This document shows positions 8,471-17,862 of a stretch of 64,000 nucleotides of DNA, piece after piece. Made by a program: the position numbers and the translations under genes. The stretch spans positions 310,001 through 374,000 of the forward strand of contig NZ_CP051216.1 of assembly GCF_012516435.1 (NCBI RefSeq), given 5' to 3'. The notes beneath the pieces were generated by a model. The model was not told the origin of the DNA. It ran no database searches and worked only from the letters and a program-made list of their open reading frames with translations. Within the stretch, counting starts at the first letter, position 1, and every line of letters starts with the position of its first letter. The DNA comes from Pseudodesulfovibrio sp. zrk46. Its GTDB lineage: Bacteria > Desulfobacterota > Desulfovibrionia > Desulfovibrionales > Desulfovibrionaceae.

Positions 8471-10354
8471 TCAGGCTGGCAACTCCTGCAAGGACTCGCT
8501 ACGCACCACCACCGGGCGGGAAGCAGCCTGCTCTGCCGCGATGCGGAAGTAACTCATGGCCTGCTGCACTTCGGCCGCCTGCTGGGCCAGATTTTCAGAG
8601 GTGGAGGCCAACTCTTCCACTGCCGAGGCATCGGACTGAACCGACTGATCCAGATGGCCCATGGAGCTGGCCAGGTTGTCCACACCCGTGGATTGGTCGT
8701 TGTTAGAGGCACGTATTTCCTGCACCATATCAGCGGTCTTCTGAATTTCCGGGATCATGCGATCAAAGAGTTCGCCCGCCTGTTCTGCGATATCCACACA
8801 GTCAGTGGACAGGGAGCCGATCTCGCCCGCAGCCACGCCACTTCGCTCGGCCAGCTTTCGGACCTCGGCAGCAACCACTGCGAACCCCTTGCCAGCCTCA
8901 CCGGCACGGGCCGCCTCAATGGCAGCATTCAGTGCCAGCAGGTTGGTCTGTCGTGCGATCTCCTCGATGATGACGATTCGCTCGGCAATCATGTGCATGG
9001 ACTTCACGGCCTTATTGATGATGGTGCCGCCGTTTTCCGCATCTTCCGCATTGGAGTTGGCGATCTTTTCCGTCTCCTCCACCGCATGGCTGGTCTGCTT
9101 GATATTGGCCGACAACTGCTCAAGGCTGGCCGAAACTTCTTCGACCACCGCAGCCTGTTCGGTCACACTTTGTGACAGGCTCTCGGAGGAACTGCTTACC
9201 TCCTCACTACTGGAGGCTACGCTGTCCATGGACTCCTGAATGGTGCCGATGATTTCCCGCAACCGTATGGACATGTCACGGATAGCCTCAATGATCCGCC
9301 CGATTTCATCAGTGCGGCCATTATCGATATCGGATGACAGGTCACCCTCGGCAATATCAGTGGCGAAGCGCATACCCTTTGAAAGCGGGCCGGTCACCAT
9401 ACGAGTGAGGGAGACGGTAATGAACAAGGCCACGAAAATGGCAACACCTGCCGTGCCCATGGACCGCATGGAGCTGGCGTCAGCGGCGGTAACAACCATA
9501 GTCTCCTGAGAGGCCATTTCCTCATTGGCCTGCTTCACTACGCTTGCCACCAGCGGCTCGATCGTGTGGACTTCTTTGCGGAGGGCTGCAACGCCTTCCC
9601 TGATGCGTGCATCTTCATCCACCAAGGCATGGAAGTTCGCCTTGTACTGATCCAACAACTTGTCTGCGCTGACCAACTGTTCCTCAGAGATGGGCAGCTT
9701 GGACACCTTGTCCTTGATCAGAGCCACCCGCTTGTCCGCCTTGTCGATGTACTTGTCGAGGCCACGAAGCAGATAGTCCTTCTCATGCCGTCGCAGCATG
9801 AGCAGTTCCACCATCACGTCACGCGTGTCATAGGAGCTATGCGCCGAGTCCACTTCCTGAAGCAACGCTTCCAGATTTTGCACGGAAGTGCGGAACACGC
9901 CCTGAAGCCCCTTGTCATGAGACAAACCACGAGTCTGCCAGTTCTCTACCACACGAGTGAAAGCCGCATGGTAGCCACCGATGGACTTGGTTATCTCGTC
10001 CGCGGTCCGTACACCATCCTCATTCCCTGCCGCCTTCTCCAATTCGGCCAGTCGGGCCGCCTGCTTACGAACGTCCTCTACGAGGACGCCCACCTTTTCG
10101 GGATATTTCATGTCCTTCCGAGCGAGAAAATCCTTCTCGCTCCTGCGGCACTGCAACATGTCACTCTCAATGGCCAACGCCACTGACCGTTTGGCAGCGG
10201 TATTATTGATGAGAAAACCGTAGGCTCCCTGTGTTGAGTCGAGGGAGACAGCATAGCTGACAAGGGCCAGGACAAACACTACGGCCACAGTGGCGAATCC
10301 GAGTCCCAGCTTGGCTGCCATGGGCATGTTACCGAGCAGTCTGTTAATGGACAT
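8471..10354 (-). CDS. Methyl-accepting chemotaxis protein with an HBM sensor domain
   Basis: A 627-residue transmembrane chemoreceptor. TM1 is near residues 15-40 and TM2 near 305-325. The periplasmic part has two copies of a helical motif, [10 protein letters not shown] and [10 protein letters not shown], diagnostic of the helical bimodular (HBM) domain that binds organic acids in known members. A HAMP domain and a signalling domain with the hairpin [21 protein letters not shown] follow. The start at 10354 is set by AGGAGG five bases upstream. No che genes are nearby, so it is an orphan receptor. Confidence 0.92.
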   Translation of the reverse strand: MSINRLLGNMPMAAKLGLGFATVAVVFVLALVSYAVSLDSTQGAYGFLINNTAAKRSVALAIESDMLQCRRSEKDFLARKDMKYPEKVGVLVEDVRKQAARLAELEKAAGNEDGVRTADEITKSIGGYHAAFTRVVENWQTRGLSHDKGLQGVFRTSVQNLEALLQEVDSAHSSYDTRDVMVELLMLRRHEKDYLLRGLDKYIDKADKRVALIKDKVSKLPISEEQLVSADKLLDQYKANFHALVDEDARIREGVAALRKEVHTIEPLVASVVKQANEEMASQETMVVTAADASSMRSMGTAGVAIFVALFITVSLTRMVTGPLSKGMRFATDIAEGDLSSDIDNGRTDEIGRIIEAIRDMSIRLREIIGTIQESMDSVASSSEEVSSSSESLSQSVTEQAAVVEEVSASLEQLSANIKQTSHAVEETEKIANSNAEDAENGGTIINKAVKSMHMIAERIVIIEEIARQTNLLALNAAIEAARAGEAGKGFAVVAAEVRKLAERSGVAAGEIGSLSTDCVDIAEQAGELFDRMIPEIQKTADMVQEIRASNNDQSTGVDNLASSMGHLDQSVQSDASAVEELASTSENLAQQAAEVQQAMSYFRIAAEQAASRPVVVRSESLQELPA

Positions 10355-10506
10355 ATATCCTCCTGTGTCGACTGGTGTGACAGTTGAGATTGTCACAAAA
10401 TTGTAACACTTGGTTTAAGCCATAACAGATTGTCGATTTTTTAAGCAATGGTTTGACAGATTATTTCAGACCGCAAAACGATATTTATAATACGCCGTGA
10501 CCACGT

Positions 10507-10539
10507 AAAAAGGGGCTGTCCGTTAAGACAGCCCCTTTT
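10507..10539. terminator. Hairpin terminator downstream of msrAB
   Basis: Stem AAAAGGGGCTGTC/GACAGCCCCTTTT with a six-base loop, reading as a terminator for the minus-strand msrAB gene, whose stop is 22 bp away. Confidence 0.85.
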
Positions 10540-10560
10540 GTGGGAAGGTAGTATTCAGGA

Positions 10561-11679
10561 TTACTTGAACAACTTCACAAACTCGCCATAGCCTTCGGCC
10601 TCAAGCTTCTCCTTGGGGACAAACCGGAGAGCGGCCGAGTTGATGCAATAGCGCAGACCTGTGGGTTGCGGCCCATCGTCAAAGACATGTCCCAGATGGG
10701 AATCCGCGTTCTTGCTGCGCACCTCAGTACGCACCATGAAGAGCTTGCGGTCCTGCTTTTCCACTATATTCTGTTCCACCAGCGGTCGGGTGAAGCTGGG
10801 CCAGCCAGTGCCGGACTTATACTTGTCCGTGGAGGAGAAGAGCGGCTCACCGGACACGACGTCCACGTAAATGCCCTCCTGCTTGTTGTCCCAATACTCG
10901 TTATTGAACGGGGGCTCCGTGCCTTCATGCTGGGTTACGTCATACTGCAACGGTGTCAGCGTAGCCTTGAGGGTGGCATCATCCGGCTTCACGAATGGGC
11001 CAGCATCCGATGCATCCGGGCGCGGATTAGGCTGAAACTCCGCCTCGTCACCCCAGGTGGACTTCACATACCGATCACGTCCGGAGAAGTACCGATAGGT
11101 CTTATATCTGGCAGGACTCTTCTTGTAGTAATCCTGATGATACTTTTCCGCCTCATAGAATGAAGTAAACTTGAGGATCGGCGTAACCACTGGCTTGCCG
11201 AGGCGTCCGGACTCTTCCAGCTTCTTCTTTGAGGCTTCGGCGACCATGCGCTGCTCCTCACTGTGGAAGAAGATGGCCGAGGTATACTGGAAACCACGGT
11301 CACCAAAGGAACCGCCCTCGTCCGTAGGATCAAAGTGCTTCCAGAAGTGGTCAAGCACTTCAGCATAGCTGATCACCTTGGGATCAAACCACACCTGTAC
11401 GGCTTCACGATGTCCCGTGCTGCCGCTGGATACATCTTCATATGTCGGGTTGACTTCCGCGCCGCCCGCATATCCGGAGACTGCGCGAGCCACGCCCGGC
11501 AGCTTTTCCATATCCGATTCCACGCACCAGAAGCAGCCTCCCGCAATGGTAGCGACTTCAAGATTGGCAGTATCGATCATAACGTTCTCCTTCTGCGTGG
11601 CGTGGCCGAGAAACGTGAACCCGGCCAACAGTACAGCCAGCCCGACAACGACCGGCCAAATAAACCGCTTCACGTTCAT
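10561..11679 (-). CDS. msrAB: Exported bifunctional methionine sulfoxide reductase MsrA-MsrB
   Basis: Repairs both stereoisomers of methionine sulfoxide in the cell envelope. It is 372 residues long. An N-terminal hydrophobic signal or anchor (residues 5-25) is followed by MsrA with its catalytic GGCFWCVE near residue 50, and then MsrB with SGTGWPSF and the catalytic [11 protein letters not shown] near residue 345. The usual two zinc-binding CxxC pairs of MsrB are absent (the first is replaced by [10 protein letters not shown]), so this is the zinc-free type. It stands alone between terminators. Confidence 0.95.
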   Translation of the reverse strand: MNVKRFIWPVVVGLAVLLAGFTFLGHATQKENVMIDTANLEVATIAGGCFWCVESDMEKLPGVARAVSGYAGGAEVNPTYEDVSSGSTGHREAVQVWFDPKVISYAEVLDHFWKHFDPTDEGGSFGDRGFQYTSAIFFHSEEQRMVAEASKKKLEESGRLGKPVVTPILKFTSFYEAEKYHQDYYKKSPARYKTYRYFSGRDRYVKSTWGDEAEFQPNPRPDASDAGPFVKPDDATLKATLTPLQYDVTQHEGTEPPFNNEYWDNKQEGIYVDVVSGEPLFSSTDKYKSGTGWPSFTRPLVEQNIVEKQDRKLFMVRTEVRSKNADSHLGHVFDDGPQPTGLRYCINSAALRFVPKEKLEAEGYGEFVKLFK

Positions 11680-11828
11680 GACGGACTCCTTACTTTATTT
11701 GATAATGGAATTCATTCCTATTTAATAAGAATACCCACCACTATGAGCCATGTCAAGAATGCGAGCGAGAGTGAGTGCTCAAGCTGCCGATATATGGGAA
11801 TTTATGTAAAGAATGAGACTGAGAGAGG

Positions 11829-12446
11829 TCAGACCCGGATATCAATACCCTTATAGGCAAAAGATCCGGCACCATAGATGATGCCGCCACCTGAGAACAG
11901 CGCCGAGGCTTCCATATTGGATTGATACCACCAGCCCATGGCTTCGCTGTCCAGCGTCTGGTCCATCTGTTCAGGAGTCAGCTTGCGTTCGGCCACGTCC
12001 ACGAGCTTTCCCAATTGCAGGACACTCTTGAACTCGTCGGCCACTTCCTGATTGGATGCAAAGTACTGATCGATACGCGCTTTGTCAGGATGGTCGTTGC
12101 TCGCCGTAACAAGACCTGTAGAGGGATCGTGCATCAGTCGAAACGACCGCTCCGTGTCCACGCCCAAGCCTCGCAAGTCATGGGTTGCCAACGCTTCCCA
12201 GTCCTTTTCCTGACTGTCGCGGTAATTGACGATATCACGAAACGACAAGCGCCCTTCCCCACTCTTGGGGACGTCAGCCAACAGCGCACGGACGCGCTCT
12301 CGCACCGTAGCTGCCGGTTCGGCAGCATCTGCCTGTTGTTTTTTTGACGTTTCCGGGCCGAGCGGGAAACCCACGTCTTCCGGCTGTTTTTTGGTCTGCC
12401 GAAACGTGTATCCATATCCTTTATGTTCAACAGGTTGCGTCGACAT
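11829..12446 (-). CDS. Conserved hypothetical protein, 205 residues
   Basis: Not recognised. The start at 12446 is preferred because GGAGG precedes it by five bases. The protein is hydrophilic and charged, with no signal peptide. It has a central segment (about 55-130) rich in acidic residues and an aromatic, glycine-rich C-terminus (MGWWYQSN, then FSGGGIIYGAGSFAYKG). The codon use looks native. The gene stands alone between msrAB and the ComFB-like gene. Confidence 0.65.
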   Translation of the reverse strand: MSTQPVEHKGYGYTFRQTKKQPEDVGFPLGPETSKKQQADAAEPAATVRERVRALLADVPKSGEGRLSFRDIVNYRDSQEKDWEALATHDLRGLGVDTERSFRLMHDPSTGLVTASNDHPDKARIDQYFASNQEVADEFKSVLQLGKLVDVAERKLTPEQMDQTLDSEAMGWWYQSNMEASALFSGGGIIYGAGSFAYKGIDIRV

Positions 12447-12601
12447 AGGCACCTCCATGCCCTATCCGCCATCCTCATACGAACAGTGAGAGACTCTATA
12501 TTTATAGCACGAACTATACCACTTACGTTGCCTTCTTGCCCACATACAGGTTATAGTTACCCTGAACATCCCCCTATCCAACGGCAGCCGGAGGGAGCGC
12601 C

Positions 12602-12901
12602 ATGCCCAGTTCCATAAAGTTCGAAATCCGAGGCGTCGACGTCAGCAAGATCCGTAATCGCAACGAAAAGCGGGTCGTCCGCCTGATTCCTGAAATCCTC
12701 GACGAGTACTATGAGGACTATGTTTTCGAGTCTCTGGATATCGAAGATATCTACGCTCTCACCCTCAATCTGCTACCCGCCCGATACATCCAATACGGTA
12801 GCCTGGTAATTTCGGACCACCTCTCGGATTATGAAATAAAAAGTCGCATCCGCGATGCGGTAGAGCGTGTTCTGGAACATCCGACTCGAGCAAATAGATA
12901 G
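12602..12901 (+). CDS. ComFB-like protein
   Basis: A 99-residue protein resembling the late-competence ComFB family. It has a helical N-terminus (NEKRVVRLIPEILDEYYEDY), an acidic segment, then ALTLNLLPARYIQYG, the pattern ALNxLPxxYV that marks the family. Some ComFB proteins have been reported to bind cyclic dinucleotides; whether this one does is unknown. GGAGG lies upstream of the ATG. The CxxC cysteines found in Bacillus ComFB are absent. It is followed by its own terminator. Confidence 0.7.
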   Translation: MPSSIKFEIRGVDVSKIRNRNEKRVVRLIPEILDEYYEDYVFESLDIEDIYALTLNLLPARYIQYGSLVISDHLSDYEIKSRIRDAVERVLEHPTRANR

Positions 12902-12914
12902 CCACCAAATTTGA

Positions 12915-12948
12915 GGCCCGCCCAATGAATTTTGGACGGGTCTTTTTT
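12915..12948 (+). terminator. Terminator after the ComFB-like gene
   Basis: Stem GCCCGCCCAA/TTGGACGGGT followed by six T residues, 14 bp after the stop. Confidence 0.85.
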
Positions 12949-12965
12949 CAGTGAACCCGCTGCAC

Positions 12966-13006
12966 AAAAAAAAGGCCAGGCATGCGTTACACATGCCCGG
13001 CCTTTT
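12966..13006 (-). terminator. Terminator of the RND efflux operon
   Basis: On the minus strand, AAAAGGCCGGGCATG pairs with CATGCCTGGCC and is followed by eight T residues, 20 bp after the RND permease stop. Confidence 0.88.
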
Positions 13007-13026
13007 ATATTTGATGAGTACCGACT

Positions 13027-16000
13027 CTACTCGGCAGTCTTGCCCTTTTCCATGCCGATGACGAACATCAGCAGTGCGGGGATGACGAACACCGTGAAGA
13101 CGGTGGAGAGCGCCAGACCGCCCAGCACGACCGCACCGAGGCCTCGGTAGAGCTCGGAGCCGGGGCCGGGGGCCACGGCCAGCGGAAGCATACCGAAGAC
13201 AGAGGTGGCAGCGGACATGTAGATGGGCCTGAGTCGTGTCCGGGTGGCGTCAAGGATCGCGTCCTTGTGCGCCATGCCACGCTCACGGATATTACCGAGT
13301 GACTGGTGCACGATAAGGATGGCGTTGTTAACAACGACACCGATCAGGATGACGAACCCGAGCATGGTCAGGATATCAAGCGGCTGCTGGGCAATGAATA
13401 TGTTCTCCAACTTGAGGCCCAGGAATCCTCCGGCACCGGCCAGCGGCACGGTGAAGAGAATGATGAGCGGATAGATGAAGTTGCCGAACAGCGCAGACAT
13501 GAGCAGATACGTGATGACAATGGCCAGCAGGAAGTTCCACTGGAGGGCATCTCGGGTCACGGACAGCTTGTCCGCCGCGCCGGAGAGACGCACGGTCAGA
13601 CCGTCGAGCAGCCCCATCTGGCGCACGCTCGGAATCATCTGATTCTGGATGGTCTCCATGGCCTGCTGCAACGGCATGTCGCCGGGAGGCGTCACCTGCA
13701 GCGTAATGGTGCGCTGACGCTCCAGATGGCGAATCTGGTTCATGGAGTTGGTGCGCTGAATGGACGCGAGGGAAGACACCGGAACAGCCCAACCGTTGGG
13801 AACCGCGATGAGGGAAGCATAGAGCTCCTCAGGCGTGGTCACGTCGTTGGGTGATCCCTTGAGGATCAGATCGATCTTCTTTTTGCCCTCTTCCTTGTAG
13901 TCACCGATATTACGGCCGTCGAGAATGACGTCGATGGCGGTGCCGAGGTCCTCGGTGGAGAGCCCTGCGGCACGGACACGGTCACGATCCGGCATGAAGC
14001 GAACCTCGGGATAGAGGAGCTCAAGGGACGGAACCGGACGCACCTGAGAGCCGGGAATCTGCTGCATGGACATACCAAACATGGTGCCGGCGGCGGCAAC
14101 GATCTTCTCCAGATTTTCACCGGAGATATCCACGTTGATCACGCGGCCCTCACCCAAGCCCTGCTCGAAGATCGACGCCTGAATGGAGATGCCGAACATA
14201 CCGGGGATGGAGTTGAGGATACGGTTGAAGAGCGGCGTCATCTCACCTGCGCGCTGCTCATCCTGAGAGATGGCACCGAACAGGTTGATGGTGGGCGCGG
14301 ACACGAAGAACATGTCTTCAATACCGGGGATGCCCCCCACTTCCTGACCAAAGTGCGGATCGGCCTGCTCGTAAACGAACTCACCGATACCCAGCCGCTC
14401 CTCATAGGAGAGACCCGGCGGCGGAATCAGGATGGAGATGACCAGATTGCGGTTACCCTGCGGCAGGTATTCCATCTTGGGGAAGAACGCCAGAACCATG
14501 AGTATGGAGGCCAAGGTCAAAGCGAGCACGGTCACGATACGACTGCTCGGTTTGGTAATTGCCTTGTCCAGCAACGCCATAATCCAGTCTGACGCTTTGC
14601 CGCCCAGATTGGTCAGGGGTACGAGAAGACGCTTGGCAATGGACAGCGTGGCCGGAGGCCGAGGGCTATCCAGAGGAGCCGTCGCCTTCATCCGGCTTTC
14701 AGCAACGGCATAGAGCTGCTTGGCCAGCATGGGGATAACCAGAACCGACACGAAGAGCGACAGGATGATGGCGCAGGTAACGGCGATGGCGATATCCTTG
14801 AACAGCTGACCGGCTTCCTGCTCCATGAAGACAACGGGCAGGAAGACCGCCACCGTGGTCAGAGTGGATGCCAGAACCGCACCCCACACTTCGCTGGCAC
14901 CGTCATAGGAGGCTTGCAGGGCGTTCTTGCCCATACGCCGATGTCGGTCGATGTTTTCGAGGACAACAATGGCGTTATCCACCAGCATACCGACCGCGAA
15001 CGAGATACCCGCCATAGATACAACGTTCAGTGTTCGGCCTGCGGCGGCGAATATGATGAACGATCCGACAATGGAGATGGGGATCGCCACAGCGACAATA
15101 ATGGTTGATGAAAAGGATTGCAGAAAGATGAACAGGACCACGATGGCAAGCACCGAGCCGATGATGATGTTCTTCTGCACCAGCTCGATGGCGCCCTCGA
15201 TGTAGGGGCGCTGGTCATAAACCCAGTCGAGCTGGATGTTATGTTCCTTGAGCTTGTTCTCGTTGAGCTCATCCACCACCTTGTGCACGGCGTTGGTCAT
15301 GTCGATGACGTTGGTGCCGGGCTCCGGCTTCACACCGATGGCCATGCCGGGGACAGCGTTGTGGAGCATGGCCACCGTAGGCTTCTGATGCCCACGCTGA
15401 ACCTTGGCCACATCACCCACCACAAAGCGGTGCGCACCGGAAGAAGACAGGACAATGGACTCAATCTCCTCGGGAGAAGAGAATTCGGCTGGGGTGCGGA
15501 TACGGTAATCGCGTCGGCCCACGCCCATGGAACCTGCGGAGATAGAGACGTTCTCTTTCTTGAGAATGGCCGCCATCTGCGGGAGGGTCATGTTGTAGGC
15601 GGCCAGCTTGACCGGGTCCACGATGATCTGCATCTCGTCCTCGCGGCCGCCACCGACAAAGAGGTCGGCCACGCCCTTGACGCGTTCCAGATACTGGCGA
15701 ACGTCGTTCTCAAAGTAGGTACGGTAGGTCTGCACCTCGCGGTCGTTACCCGGCATGGTCTTGAGGATCATCCAGATGACCGGAGAGGTGGACGCACCCG
15801 TTGCCGATACGATGGGACGGTCGGCGCGGTCCGGATAATCCGGTACTTCGTCGAGCTTGTTGGACACACGCAGCAGCGCGGTGTCGATATCCGTACCGAT
15901 CTCGAACTTCAGGGAAAGCTCGGCCAGCGAGTTATAGCATGAGGACTCCATCTCGACCAGGCCGGGGATACCCTTGAGCACCTTCTCCTGTTCTTCGATG

Positions 16001-16188
16001 ATGTCACGTTCAATTTCATACGGGGTCGCGCCCTGCCACGTGGTGGAGACGGTGATGACTGGCTCGGTGACGTTGGGCGATAGCTGGTACGGCAGCGTCG
16101 CCAGTGCGATGCCGCCGAACATGACGATGAGAATCACGCCCACCAGAACGGCGACCGGTTTCTCAATGGCGGTTTTGACGATATCCAT
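13027..16188 (-). CDS. RND efflux permease (HAE1/AcrB family)
   Basis: A 1053-residue inner-membrane proton antiporter that extrudes hydrophobic compounds with a periplasmic adaptor and an outer-membrane channel. It has the normal family length, two copies of the six-helix bundle, and large periplasmic loops after TM1 and TM7. In TM4 the motif GISFAVGMLVDNAIVVLENIDR carries the acidic proton-relay residue. Its start lies 10 bp behind the adaptor gene, forming a MarR-adaptor-permease operon. No TolC-like gene is present, so an outer-membrane partner must be encoded elsewhere. Confidence 0.95.
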   Translation of the reverse strand: MDIVKTAIEKPVAVLVGVILIVMFGGIALATLPYQLSPNVTEPVITVSTTWQGATPYEIERDIIEEQEKVLKGIPGLVEMESSCYNSLAELSLKFEIGTDIDTALLRVSNKLDEVPDYPDRADRPIVSATGASTSPVIWMILKTMPGNDREVQTYRTYFENDVRQYLERVKGVADLFVGGGREDEMQIIVDPVKLAAYNMTLPQMAAILKKENVSISAGSMGVGRRDYRIRTPAEFSSPEEIESIVLSSSGAHRFVVGDVAKVQRGHQKPTVAMLHNAVPGMAIGVKPEPGTNVIDMTNAVHKVVDELNENKLKEHNIQLDWVYDQRPYIEGAIELVQKNIIIGSVLAIVVLFIFLQSFSSTIIVAVAIPISIVGSFIIFAAAGRTLNVVSMAGISFAVGMLVDNAIVVLENIDRHRRMGKNALQASYDGASEVWGAVLASTLTTVAVFLPVVFMEQEAGQLFKDIAIAVTCAIILSLFVSVLVIPMLAKQLYAVAESRMKATAPLDSPRPPATLSIAKRLLVPLTNLGGKASDWIMALLDKAITKPSSRIVTVLALTLASILMVLAFFPKMEYLPQGNRNLVISILIPPPGLSYEERLGIGEFVYEQADPHFGQEVGGIPGIEDMFFVSAPTINLFGAISQDEQRAGEMTPLFNRILNSIPGMFGISIQASIFEQGLGEGRVINVDISGENLEKIVAAAGTMFGMSMQQIPGSQVRPVPSLELLYPEVRFMPDRDRVRAAGLSTEDLGTAIDVILDGRNIGDYKEEGKKKIDLILKGSPNDVTTPEELYASLIAVPNGWAVPVSSLASIQRTNSMNQIRHLERQRTITLQVTPPGDMPLQQAMETIQNQMIPSVRQMGLLDGLTVRLSGAADKLSVTRDALQWNFLLAIVITYLLMSALFGNFIYPLIILFTVPLAGAGGFLGLKLENIFIAQQPLDILTMLGFVILIGVVVNNAILIVHQSLGNIRERGMAHKDAILDATRTRLRPIYMSAATSVFGMLPLAVAPGPGSELYRGLGAVVLGGLALSTVFTVFVIPALLMFVIGMEKGKTAE

Positions 16189-16198
16189 AACCGCTCAC

Positions 16199-17269
16199 CT
16201 ATTCCTTGGCTTTCAGGGGCTGCGGGGCCACGGCCTGTCCGGGACGGAGGCGTTCGTTGCCCTTGACCACCACGTCCATGCCTTCCTTGAGCTTGGGAGA
16301 CTTCACGCCGGCAGTCAGGCCACGGTAGCCCACAACGTACACGGGCATGGGGACGGCCTTGCCGTCGATAACGGCCCAGACCACCTGATCGCCGCGCATG
16401 GAAATGACGGCATCACGAGGAACAAGCATGGTGGAACCGCCCAGACCGCGAGGCAGGAGAACACGGGCCTCCATGCCTTCAGCCAGGCCGCCGTTGTTCT
16501 CCACGCGAATCTTAACCGGGAAGGTACGGGTGGCGACATCTCCCTTGGGAACCACGGCAAAGACTTCGCCGGGAATCTCGTCACCAGCCAGGCTGATGCC
16601 GACCTTGAGGCCGGGCTTGACCACGCCAAAGGCTTCCTTGGGCGCGTTGACCACCACCTCGAACTCGTCGTCGCGGGCAGTGACTACGACAACGGAGCCT
16701 ACAGACATCCACTCACCACGGTTGGCCTTCATGTCGATGACCAACCCGTCGTAAGGAGCACGGATGGTCTTTTTGGCCAGCTCATCGCGGAGCTGTTCCA
16801 GCGTGGCAAGACGCGCCTGATACTGATACTGGAGCGCATCTGCGGTCAGACGTTTGGAGTCGAACTCGCCCTCGGCCACGGCCTTGCCCTTGAACAGAGT
16901 GGACACGCGGTTGTGTTCCAACTTGGCGTTTTCAAAGTCGGATTTGGCCTGCAGGGCCAGTGCACGGGCATTCTTGATGGACTTCTGCAACATGTCAGAG
17001 GAGAGGACCACCATGACGTCGCCCTTCTTGACCCGCTGACCGTCCTTGACCTTGATGTCAACAACCTTGCCGGTCACTTCAGAAGCCACGTTGGAGATTT
17101 CGGAGAAATAGACAGTGCCGATGAACTCGGACTGCGGAGCCATGTCGCCCGTGGTCACCTTGGAGACCACTACCGGGGACGGCGGACGTTCACCCGGTTT
17201 CTGGGCCATGGCTGGCGCGGCCACGAGCATGGCAAGGCATAGAGTAAAGAAAAATTTAATTTTAAGCAT
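16199..17269 (-). CDS. RND periplasmic adaptor (membrane fusion protein)
   Basis: A 356-residue adaptor linking the permease to the outer-membrane channel. The start at 17269 gives a clean signal peptide (MLKIKFFF to APAMAQ); the open frame begins ten codons earlier, directly abutting the MarR stop. After the signal come a lipoyl-like half (VTGKVVDIKVKDGQRVKKGD, about 65-85), an alpha hairpin (100-145), the second lipoyl half (TIRAPYDGLV), and beta-barrel and membrane-proximal domains. Confidence 0.93.
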   Translation of the reverse strand: MLKIKFFFTLCLAMLVAAPAMAQKPGERPPSPVVVSKVTTGDMAPQSEFIGTVYFSEISNVASEVTGKVVDIKVKDGQRVKKGDVMVVLSSDMLQKSIKNARALALQAKSDFENAKLEHNRVSTLFKGKAVAEGEFDSKRLTADALQYQYQARLATLEQLRDELAKKTIRAPYDGLVIDMKANRGEWMSVGSVVVVTARDDEFEVVVNAPKEAFGVVKPGLKVGISLAGDEIPGEVFAVVPKGDVATRTFPVKIRVENNGGLAEGMEARVLLPRGLGGSTMLVPRDAVISMRGDQVVWAVIDGKAVPMPVYVVGYRGLTAGVKSPKLKEGMDVVVKGNERLRPGQAVAPQPLKAKE

Positions 17270-17299
17270 GGGAAATCCAGTGTTTGCGATTGTTATCAT

Positions 17300-17788
17300 T
17301 TACGTCACGGCACGATCATCTTCGATGCCGAGAGGAATACAGTCGGGATCAAGGGTGGGCTCGATGATCTGCCACAACACCTTCTTGCATATTGCCAATT
17401 CCACCGGGTCAATATGCTTGACGGCCTCGTTATGTCGCTCCATGGCTTTGGCCATTGTCGACTCCAAAAGGTCACGTCCCTTATCAGTGATGTGCAGATA
17501 CTTTACGCGGCGATCCTGTTCGCTCTCAACGCGCCGTACCAGCTCCCGTTTTTCCAGAGCAGCCACAAGGCGGCTCACTCCGGTTTTTTCCTGTGACAAA
17601 TGCGAGCACAATTTTCCCTGCGTCATGCCGTCATGCTTGTAGATGGGAATCAACGCCCGCCACTGTTCCACCGTCACGTCCACCTTCATCTCCACAAAAA
17701 GTGAAGTCAGAATATTGGTCAACATGCGGGAGAGTTTCCAAGAGAGAAAGCCGAGGGCTTCCTTGGGGTTCAAATTATCAAGAATCAT
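17300..17788 (-). CDS. MarR-family transcriptional regulator of the efflux operon
   Basis: A 162-residue winged-helix regulator. The DNA-reading helix is near residues 55-75 (LCSHLSQEKTGVSRLVAALEKR) and the wing contains the conserved DRR motif (SEQDRRVKYLHIT). It is the first gene of the efflux operon, so it probably represses itself and the pump until a ligand binds. A paired TTGCAA site lies just upstream and is a good candidate operator. Confidence 0.9.
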   Translation of the reverse strand: MILDNLNPKEALGFLSWKLSRMLTNILTSLFVEMKVDVTVEQWRALIPIYKHDGMTQGKLCSHLSQEKTGVSRLVAALEKRELVRRVESEQDRRVKYLHITDKGRDLLESTMAKAMERHNEAVKHIDPVELAICKKVLWQIIEPTLDPDCIPLGIEDDRAVT

Positions 17789-17801
17789 AAAGAAGTTGTA
17801 G

Positions 17802-17824
17802 TTGCAACAATATATAATTGCAAC
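17802..17824. promoter_or_regulatory. Candidate MarR operator
   Basis: Two TTGCAAC motifs start 16 bp apart (17802 and 17818) around an AT-only centre, 14 bp before the marR start. TTGCAA is itself palindromic, so the pair forms a 22 bp dyad spaced about one and a half helical turns. MarR sites commonly contain TTGC/GCAA half-sites. It may also affect the divergent helicase gene. Confidence 0.5.
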
Positions 17825-17862
17825 CAGTTTTTCCGGACGCCCCGGCTTGCATAAATAAGGAG

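Noticed and set aside
15974-17242. 422-residue plus-strand frame opposite the RND genes
   Set aside because: Shadow of the adaptor and permease genes; His- and Gly-rich composition typical of antisense frames.
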